Positions 55,198 to 63,100 of a stretch of 64,000 nt of DNA are shown here, in pieces. The notes under the pieces are model-generated. The model made no database searches and was not told where the DNA came from. It saw only the letters and a list, made by a program, of their open reading frames with translations. A program made the translations under genes and the position numbers. Source of the DNA: Aureococcus anophagefferens (lineage: Eukaryota > Sar > Pelagophyceae > Pelagomonadales > Pelagomonadaceae); NCBI RefSeq assembly GCF_000186865.1, contig NW_008705561.1, forward strand, positions 1,607,703 through 1,671,702, given 5' to 3'. Position 1 is the first letter of the stretch. Each line of letters starts with the position of its first letter.

Positions 55198-56251
55198 GGT
55201 GCAACTTGAATAACGCTGCCACCTTATGGGGCGGCCTTTGGAAGGCGCGCGGGAGTGCTCCTGCGCGACACCCGATAGTGACGCTCGCTGCGTCGGGCCG
55301 GGCGGGCGCTCATGAAGGGGCAGCCCGCTGCGCGCACCGGTTGGGCTGCGGGGCGCCGCGCGCGGGGACTTCCAGTTCTTGGCCATCGGTGCGGACGTCA
55401 TCTGCGGGTTGGGCGACTGTCGCGCGCGCTCGCCTCGCTTGGAGGCCTTCGGCGCGAGCCTCGAGGGGAGCTGGGCGGGTTGGCGCCCCCGGCGGTTTCG
55501 GTTTGTGGGCTTGGATGTGCCAGCGTCCATTCGTTTCTCTACCTTTTTGCGCCTGTTCAGGGTGTGCTCCCACGTGCACCTCCTCAGGTTCCGCTTGCGT
55601 GCCGCCTTGGGCCGCGCCGCCGCTGCGCGATGATCTTGCTCGCGCCTTTGCGTCGACGTTCGGCGAGTTCTTCGTCGCCCACGCCGCGGTGTCCTCCTCT
55701 TCTGCATCGGCTCTTCCTCCATTGCTGCCGCCGCTTGCCTCTGCCTCTGCCGCCGGTGCCGCTGTCGTCTCGGCCCCTGCTGCCGCTGCCGCTGTTACCT
55801 CTGTTGCCGCCGCCTCTGCTGCCTCTGCTGCCCGCCTCTGCCTCTGCCGACGCCGCCGAGACCTGTTGCCTCTGCCTCTGCTTCTGCTTCTGCTGCCGCC
55901 TCTGCTCCCGCTCGCTGGCCGGCGGGCGACCTCTTCGGCGTGCGCCCTCGGCCTCCATTCGTGGTCCTCGAGGTGAATCGGGCTGGTCCACCCGGAGTTC
56001 CTGCTCGTTTGCGTGCGAGTGCCCTCGTTCTCAACCTCCCCCGGCCCACGGAGAGTCCGTTGAGTGTCGTCTGATGAGGCGACTCAGGAGCTGCCGCCCC
56101 GCGCCTGCTCGGTCTGGTTCCCTCCGCGGGCGTGCCTCCCCCCCCCCGGACGGACGCAGTCGGGCGCGCATCCCCTTCAATAACTTGGTCAACTGCGTTC
56201 AATGAAGCTCTGATCGCGCGATGATCGCGCGATGATGGAAAGAGGCAGCCC
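55198..56251. other. Intergenic with long Ser/Leu-coding pyrimidine tract
   Basis: 55640-55930 is a polypyrimidine-rich array of imperfect CCTCTGC units on the plus strand (TGCCTCTGCCTCTGC). No gene seen; long open frames here are artefacts of the repeat. The copies are irregular, so it is a degenerate microsatellite. Confidence 0.6.
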
Positions 56252-57511
56252 ATGACGAGGATGCGCGCCCTCGTCGCCGCGGCGACGCTGCTGCTCGGCG
56301 CGTCGCGGCCGCCGAAGAAGAAGCCGGCGGAAGAGTTGAAATTCATGCTGTCCACGATCGACACGGACCGGTCCGTCACCGACGGCAAGGCCTGCACGCC
56401 CATGCGGGACGTCGCGGCGCTGTCGCGGCGGCGGCACCCCGGCCGCCCGCGCTACGACGTCTTCGTCGCCGGCGTCGAGGGCGCGGGCCACCACGGCGTC
56501 GTCAGCGGCTTCCTGGCGCCGCTCATCGCCGAGACGACGGGCACGCCGCTCAAGCACTGCGTCCTCGTGACGGAGATGCCCTTCACGCAGGCGGACTACG
56601 ACCCCGGCCTCGAGTGCCCGGCGTCCGCGGCCGTCGGCTGGGAGTCCTTCCCGAGCAAGCGCCGCGTCACGGAGCCCGAGCGCCTCTCGCTGCTCTACGC
56701 GGGCCCGCACTGCTTCGACGACCGGCCCTCTGGCGCGCGCGGCCTCTTCCCGGGCCACTGGGCGCCCGCGGTCTCCGACGACTGCTACCGCTGCGGCGGC
56801 GACTGGCGCGCGACGCTCGAGGACGCCCTCGAGCGCCACCGGCGCTCGGACCGCCTCGACGTGCGCCTCTTCCATTTGTCCGTGCCGTCGCTCAAGGTCG
56901 TCTTCCTCTGGCGGGACTTCGCGCACGCGGTCTTCTCGCACCCGCCCTGGGACGGCGGCGGCCGCGGCCACGCGCTCATGATCGCCGTCCAGCTCGCGAC
57001 GCTCGCCGAGGACGCCGCGGCGCTCGACGCCCGCGTCTGGCGCGTGCTGCGCTACGAATCGCTCGCCGACGACTACGGCGCGGCCGCGGAGGCCGTCGCC
57101 GCCTTCCTCGGGCTCGCGCACGCCAACGGCACGGCCTTCGCGCCGGGCCACGTCGCGGCGGCGGCGGCGCGCGTGCGGGCGGAAAAGTGGCGACGGCCGT
57201 CGTCGAAGCACGAGGCCGCGGCGACCGCGGACACGGCCGACGCGCGCGCCGTGCGCGAGGTCGAGGCGCATTTCGGCCACCGCTTCGCGATCTTCCACCG
57301 CGCCGACGTCCAGCTGCTGCCATTCGCGCGGAACGCGAGCGACGTCCGCGTCGAACCGCGCGCGGCGTCCGCGGCGTGCCCGGAGCCCCGCTTCGAGCCC
57401 TGCCGGCGCTGCGCGGCGAAGCCGATCCTGCGCCGCAACGGGACCGCGGAGCGCTACTGCCGCGGCCCGCCCCCGGGCGGCGCGTTGCACTGCTGCCGGA
57501 GCGAGGACTAA
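56252..57511 (+). CDS. Sulfotransferase-like secretory protein (GVEGSGHHG family), paralogue 2
   Basis: 419 residues, clearly homologous along its length to the gene at 54010: DVFVAGVEGAGHHGVVSGFL, AVGWESFPSKRRVTEPERLS, CYRCGGDWRATLEDALERHR, VVFLWRDFAHAVFSHPPWDG, WRVLRYESLADDYGAAAEAV and C-terminal CRRC and CC. Compared with the paralogue it has a longer N-terminal stem (residues 20-70) and a shorter Lys-rich segment near the end. Signal peptide MTRMRALVAAATLLLGASRP. Same role inferred, secretory PAPS-dependent transfer. The start is preceded by GAGGCAGCCC. Tandem duplication with divergence, same strand, 1 kb apart. Confidence 0.72.
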   Translation: MTRMRALVAAATLLLGASRPPKKKPAEELKFMLSTIDTDRSVTDGKACTPMRDVAALSRRRHPGRPRYDVFVAGVEGAGHHGVVSGFLAPLIAETTGTPLKHCVLVTEMPFTQADYDPGLECPASAAVGWESFPSKRRVTEPERLSLLYAGPHCFDDRPSGARGLFPGHWAPAVSDDCYRCGGDWRATLEDALERHRRSDRLDVRLFHLSVPSLKVVFLWRDFAHAVFSHPPWDGGGRGHALMIAVQLATLAEDAAALDARVWRVLRYESLADDYGAAAEAVAAFLGLAHANGTAFAPGHVAAAAARVRAEKWRRPSSKHEAAATADTADARAVREVEAHFGHRFAIFHRADVQLLPFARNASDVRVEPRAASAACPEPRFEPCRRCAAKPILRRNGTAERYCRGPPPGGALHCCRSED

Positions 57512-57646
57512 ATTGACAGCATCGTGACGAGCGTCGGCCGATGGCGAGGCGTACGGCGTCGAGCGGCGCAGTTGGCGGACGACGTCACGAGTCGAGGGCC
57601 GCGAGCGCCGGCCCCCCGGCGACGAGCCAGCGACGAGCTTGCCACG

Positions 57647-58243
57647 ATGGCTGCACCGCGACGAGCTGCATCGCGATCGATGCGCGCCGTCGCGTTCCTC
57701 GCCTGCGCGACGCTCACGGCGTCGTTCCGCGCGCCGCCGACCGCGCGCGCGCCGCCGCCGGCGCGCCGCCGCACGCGCCTGCGCTCCGTGAGCGCGGCGG
57801 CGGCGGAGGCCGCGGCGCAGATCGCCCAGGGCCTCGACGCCTTCACGGCGTCGAAGAGCGCGACGGAGGCGGGCCTGGCCATGGCCCGGATCTACGACGC
57901 GCTCCCCCACGACGACGCGTCCATCGACCTCCTCGGCGGCGAGGCCTTCCTCTCGGCCGAGGACCGGTTGACCGCGTTCCGCTCGCTGGCGGCGCGGCGC
58001 GACGAGAGCGGCCTGTGGACGGGCGAGAACGTCGCGTCCTTCAAGGCGCTGCGCGCGGAGCTCGACCCGCTCCACGTCACGGACCTCAAGGGCTACCTGT
58101 CCTTCGCGGGGCTGCTGGGCGGCGCGCTGTACCTGGCGGCGATGGCCGTGCAGCAGAACCTGCCCGAGATCTTCCCCGCGGTCTACGCGTTCCTCGCGGC
58201 CTGCTTCGCGGCGCCCTTCGCCTACGCCTACTTCCTCGCCTAG
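57647..58243 (+). CDS. Plastid-targeted membrane protein of unknown function
   Basis: 198 residues. N terminus fits a heterokont bipartite plastid presequence: hydrophobic signal (AVAFLACATLTA) ending in an ASF motif (TASFRAPP), then a basic, Ser/Arg/Pro-rich transit-like stretch (ARAPPPARRRTRLRSVSA). An in-frame ATG at 57680 would put the signal right at the N terminus. The mature part is helical (AAQIAQGLDAFTASKSATEA, DPLHVTDLKGYLSFAGLLGG) with two membrane helices at the C terminus (LLGGALYLAAMAVQQNLPEI, AVYAFLAACFAAPFAYAYFL). I do not recognise a family. It ends 1 bp short of the convergent SET gene's stop. Confidence 0.65.
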   Translation: MAAPRRAASRSMRAVAFLACATLTASFRAPPTARAPPPARRRTRLRSVSAAAAEAAAQIAQGLDAFTASKSATEAGLAMARIYDALPHDDASIDLLGGEAFLSAEDRLTAFRSLAARRDESGLWTGENVASFKALRAELDPLHVTDLKGYLSFAGLLGGALYLAAMAVQQNLPEIFPAVYAFLAACFAAPFAYAYFLA

Positions 58244-58244
58244 G

Positions 58245-59816
58245 TTAGTAGAGCCGCCCCCGGCACTGCTCCGCGCCGCACTTGCACGCGAGCGACCGGC
58301 CGTGGACCTGGTTGACCTCGTAGCCGTAGTCGTAGGTGAGCTCCGTCTTCGGCGGGATGTCCCAGAGCGCGAAGAAGGCGATCTTCGGCGTGCGCACGTC
58401 CTGGGAGTCGACGAAGACCATCTGCTTGGCCATGTTCGGCTCGCAGGAGTGGTTGAAGTAGCGGCCCACGGACCCGTACCACTTCGCGTCGAGGCACACG
58501 GGCGCGTCGAGGCCGTCGGCCCGCGGCGGCCGCGGCGTCGCGCGCAGGGGCGTCGGCGACAGCGCCGCGGGCCGCTTCGACGCCGTCGGCGTCGCGGGCG
58601 TCCGGGAGGACGCCGGGTCCGTCGCCGCGGACGGCGGCGGCGACGGCTCCGGCGGCGTCGCCGCGGACGACGCCGACGACTGCTCCGGCGGCCCGTGGAG
58701 CTCGAAGAGGTCGTCGGACTTGGACGTCTGGGGCCGCGCGGCGTCGATCTGGTAGCAGTCCATGTTGAAGAGGTACTCGTCGCCGCGCGTCCGGCCCCGC
58801 GCGTCCGCCTCCTCGTCCGTCAGGAGCTCGCCGCAGTAGACGGCGACGAAGGAGCCCGCGGGGATCGTCCGCGTGCAGCGCACGCCCCAGCCCCGCTCGC
58901 GCGCGTCGCAGCGGAAGACCTCGAGCGGCAGCGTGAGCCCGGCGCCGACGACGCGGTTCTTGCAGCCGCCCGGCCCGTCGCGGCACGCGCAGGACGCGTT
59001 GCACTCGTAGATCGCGGGGAACTCGTTGGCCCAGTCGACGCAGCCGTCGTCGTCGTAGGCGCGGCGGTCGCCCGTGCGCCGCACGCACGCGCACCTCGTC
59101 GGGTCCGCGCAGCCGTCGGCGCAGTCGCAGCACGCGCGGAACGCCGGGTCGTCCGACGGCTGGAAGTCGCCGTGGGGGATGTTCTCGCGCACGTAGGAGA
59201 AGGGCTCGGGCAGGGGGCCGTGCGTCGCGCCGACGACGCGGATGGGCACGCGCTCGATGCCGTTGGACACGTCGCTGATGAGCACGCGCCACTCCTTCTC
59301 CTGCCGCCGGAGCTCGGCCTCGCGGCGCTTCTCCGCCTGGGCGCGCTTCCGCCGGAGCTCCTCGGCCTCGCGCGCGGCCCGGCGCTCCGACGCCGTCTTC
59401 TGCTGCTTCGCGGGCCGCAGCTGGCCCCGGCGCCACCTGTCCGTCGCCTCGAAGATGCCGCGCCACCGCTTCCGCCGCGCGGCCTCCGCGAGCTTCTTCT
59501 CGTCGCACTCGAAGCAGCGCCACTCGGCGTCGGACCGGCCCTCGCGGGCCGCGTAGCTCGGGCCCAGCGTGCGCCCGACGCAGTCCACGCACAGGCCCCG
59601 CGGGCACGCGTCGCACAGGAAGAGGTCGCCGCCGTTCCCGCAGAGCCGGCAGAAGATCTCGTGGCCGCCCCGCACCTCGAACTCGCCCAGGTTGTAGGTG
59701 GCGAGGCACGACCCGCAGACGGGCGCCTGCGGGTAGAGCGGGTGCGCGTGCGGCGGCGACCCGTCGCTTTGGTCCATGCCGCACCCCGCGCAGGTCCAGG
59801 GCGCGAGGCGGCTCAT
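58245..59816 (-). CDS. Histone-lysine methyltransferase: ADD/PHD-like zinc fingers, pre-SET, SET, post-SET
   Basis: 523 residues. Residues 8-105: cysteine clusters WTCAGCG, PVCGSCLATYNLGEF, HEIFCRLCGNGGDLFLCDAC and RGLCVDCV form an ADD-like pair of zinc fingers (GATA-like plus PHD). A charged coiled coil follows (100-175). Pre-SET cysteines: CCDCADGCADPTRCACVRR and CNASCACRDGPGGCKNRVV. SET core: ERGWGVRCTRTIPAGSFVAV, YCGELL, DEYLFNMDCYQID, an 80-residue Ser/Pro insertion, then VGRYFNHSCEPNMAKQMVFV and LTYDYGYE. Post-SET CKCGAEQCRGRLY closes the active site. The layout is that of SUV39-type H3K9 methyltransferases; the PHD/ADD module would read unmodified or methylated H3 tails. Single exon. 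Confidence 0.9.
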   Translation of the reverse strand: MSRLAPWTCAGCGMDQSDGSPPHAHPLYPQAPVCGSCLATYNLGEFEVRGGHEIFCRLCGNGGDLFLCDACPRGLCVDCVGRTLGPSYAAREGRSDAEWRCFECDEKKLAEAARRKRWRGIFEATDRWRRGQLRPAKQQKTASERRAAREAEELRRKRAQAEKRREAELRRQEKEWRVLISDVSNGIERVPIRVVGATHGPLPEPFSYVRENIPHGDFQPSDDPAFRACCDCADGCADPTRCACVRRTGDRRAYDDDGCVDWANEFPAIYECNASCACRDGPGGCKNRVVGAGLTLPLEVFRCDARERGWGVRCTRTIPAGSFVAVYCGELLTDEEADARGRTRGDEYLFNMDCYQIDAARPQTSKSDDLFELHGPPEQSSASSAATPPEPSPPPSAATDPASSRTPATPTASKRPAALSPTPLRATPRPPRADGLDAPVCLDAKWYGSVGRYFNHSCEPNMAKQMVFVDSQDVRTPKIAFFALWDIPPKTELTYDYGYEVNQVHGRSLACKCGAEQCRGRLY

Positions 59817-60132
59817 CGCGCCGGGCGACGCGGCGGTGGGAGCTCGTGCGCGCGCGCCGAGGCTCGGCGTCCGGGACGCGCGGGGTTTTAGGATGGTTCT
59901 CAGGGCCTGCGGTTTTTAAAAGCTCTTAAAACCGAGCGCCCATGTTTCACTCGGTCGGTTCATCAAAATCTCAAGGTCAGTGTTGCAGTGGACACTGACT
60001 CGATGCAGCCCCGAAGCTTCGGTGGTTGAAAGTCAACAAATTGGAATTGGATGCTTCGGAGCAGCGAGCAGGTCAGGGAGGCGTCGTCGACTTTTGGCGG
60101 CCGTGCTGTCCTCTGCCGCGAACCTGGCCGCG
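59817..60132. promoter_or_regulatory. Bidirectional promoter interval
   Basis: Between the SET gene (minus start 59816) and the gene at 60133. It includes relatively AT-rich tracts (TTTTTAAAAGCTCTTAAAAC at about 59911; ATTGGAATTGGATGC at 60039) and a short direct repeat GTTGCAGTGGACACTGACTC near 59983. Confidence 0.4.
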
Positions 60133-63100
60133 ATGTGGCGCCTCCTCGCGGCGCTCCTGCTGGCGCCCGCAGCAGCAACGACGCCGCTGCGCTTCGCCTA
60201 CGACCCCCAGGGTCACCCCTTTGACGTCGCCTGCGCGCGGGACCTCTTCGGCGCCGCGGGCGTCGACGTGCGCTGCTTCGAGCTCGCGGACCCGTACCTG
60301 GCGCTGGACAACGGCGAGGCGGACGTCGTCGTCGTGGACAGCACGACCTTCGGGTCCATGGTCGGCGCCGGTCCCCTCCCGCGGCGTCCCGCGCGCGCGC
60401 GCGGCCGCGACCGCGGCCCCGGCAGGCGTCGACGTCCTGGGCGTCTACATCGCGCACGGCACGGGCCAGTCCGAGGCCTTCGTCGTGCACCCGTCGATCC
60501 TCTCGCCGGCGGACATCGAGGGCAAGACCTTCGGCACCGCGCGTCGGCCGCGCCCCGGGGAACGAAAGACGCGGCGCGACGCGCGCTCCCGCAGGTCTAC
60601 GGCTGGAGCACGCACTTCCACCTCGACTTCGCCCAGTCCTACCTGCCCTCCTTCGACATCGCGGAGTCCGGCGGCGTGATGCGGCTCTACACGGTGACGC
60701 TCGGGGCAGGAAAAAGGGTGCGACATTCCCAACTTCAAAGGCTCCTAGCTCGGTCGTTTTCGGCTGATTCTTGGACGAGCGATCATCCCTCGGAGCGCTC
60801 TCGAAGCGTGGATGCTTTTTTTCTGGAACGCGCGCGCGCGGAACGCCCACGTTGAAGCGACGTCGCATCGCCAGGCGTGGAAGAGCGGCGCGATCGACGG
60901 CGCGTTCTGCCGGGCCGAGCTCTGCGAGGATTTGTACGCCGACGGCGCGCGGCTCCTCATGTCCGCGTCCCTCTTCGGCTCCTACTCGCAGCCGACGTGG
61001 ACCATGCTCGTGACGTCGCGCGCGTTCGCCGCGGCGCGCGGCGACGACCTCGCCGCGTTCCTCGGCGTCGCCGCGGCGGCCGACGCGCACTACATCGAGG
61101 AGGGCGCCGCGGGCAAGTCGTCCTACTGGCCCGTGCGCCGGGAGGACGAGTTCCTCGCGGCGATCGCCGACGCGCACGAGTACCTGGGCCCGGGCACGAG
61201 CCGCTACGACCCGGCGGACTCGGGCGACCGGTCGCACGTGCAGCAGACGCTCTTCGCCGTCGAGATCCTGTCCAAGGACGAGCAGCTGAGCTGCGCCTGG
61301 TTCGCGACGGCGGGCTGCACGGCGTCCATCGCGCTGAGCTCCATGATCGCCCAGGCGCAGTTCCTGGTCTCGCGGAAGATCGTCGCGCCGCTCGCGCCCG
61401 CCAGGGCAGGAAAGGGGTGATTCAACGTCGCTTCAACGTGAGCGTTCCGCGCGCGCGCGTTCCGGAAAAAGCATCCACGCGTCGAGAGCGCTCCGAGGGA
61501 TGATCGCTCGTCCAAAAATCAGCCGAAACGAGTGGAAAATGACCGAGATAGGAGCCTCCAAAGTTGGGAATTTCGCACCCTTTTCCTGCCCAGGCGCCCG
61601 CGGGCGCGGACCCGGCGCTCGCGCTCGCGGCCTTCTCGCGCATCTTCGACGGGTCCTACCTCAACGCGTCGGCGGACTACGACCTCGAGGCGTTGATGGA
61701 CGCGGCGTCGGGCCGCGCCTACGGGTCGCGGCCCGCGGACGCGTTCGAGATCGCGCCCGGCGCGAGCTCGTGCGCCTTCAGCGCGGGCATCTACGGCGAG
61801 CGCAACGCGACGCGCCTCCCGCCGGGGTCGGGCGCCTTCTCCGAGGGCTCGGGCCCGAACGCGACCTACGGCCGCAAGTGGGCCTGCGCGTGGCTCCTCG
61901 AGGGCGGCGCGCGCACGGAAATCGTCGTCGGCGACCACGCGATCTGGCACGGCGACGCGCTCAGATTCTACGGCGGCAACTCGTCCGACGGCGAGCCCCT
62001 CGGCAGCCTCACGGGCGCGGGCGCCGGCGTCGTCGTCCGCCACGACGGGCCCATCTTCGTCGAGTGGCTCACGGCGTCCTTCGAGGCGCTCGCGGGGACG
62101 GGCGACCCGGCCTACGTCGCCTCGATCCGCGAGCTCCGCGCGCCGCTCGGCGCCTACGCGGGCGCGCTCGACGCCGACGGCTGGGCCGCGACCTACGACT
62201 CCGACGCGGCCGCGTGCGGCGACTGCTCGGGCCGCGGCGCCTGCGACGCCGCCACGGGCCTCTGCCGCTGCGACGCGGGATTCGGCGGCGGCGACTGCGC
62301 GCGCGAGGCCTGCTTCGGCACGACGCGCGCGCCGGAGGGCGCGACGGCCGGGTCCTTCGCGTCGCAGCCCGGCGCGCCGCTCGCCGGCACCTACGACAAC
62401 GACCTCGCGTGCGCCTTCGCCGTGGCCGCGGCGCCGGGCCGCGTCGTCGTCTTCGAGATAACCTACGACCTCCAGGAGACGTTCGACTTCCTGAGCGTCG
62501 TCGCCGCGGGGTCCGCGCCGACGCGCCTCACGGGCGCGGGCGCCGCGACGCTCGCCGCGGCCGCGGGCGACGACGGCGAGGTGCGCCTCGAGCTGCTCAC
62601 GGACGCCATCGGCCGGGCCGGCGGCTTCGCCGCGGACTTTTACGTCGTCGACGCCTTCTGCGACCACGACGCCACCTGCGGCGGCCGCGGCGCCTGCGGC
62701 GACGACGGCGCGTGCGCGTGCGACGTCGGCTGGACGTCCCTGAGCTGCGGGTCGCCGCGCTGCGCCTTCGACGGCGACGTCGCGGGCGACGTCATCGACT
62801 TCGCGTCGCAGCCCGAGGGCCGCGCCGTGCCCGCGTTCGCCGCCTGCGCGAGCTCGCTGACCGTGGCGTCGGCCGGCGCCGTGCGCTTCGACGTCGAGAC
62901 CTTCGACCTCGAGCCGGACTCAGGCGACGCGATGACGATCTCGAGCAACGGCGCGTCGCTCTTCACGCTGCGGACCGCGACGTGCGAGTTCGACGAGAAC
63001 TGCGGCGAGGAGTGGATGACGGGCGTCTGCGCGGACGGCCTCTGCGGCGTCCGCGAGCTCCTCGAGGTCGACGTCGCGGCCGGCGACGTGCTCACGCTGT

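Noticed and set aside
55312..56205. Plus-strand frame of nearly 300 codons
   Set aside because: Generated by the CCTCTGC repeat tract; Leu/Pro/Ser runs without domain features.
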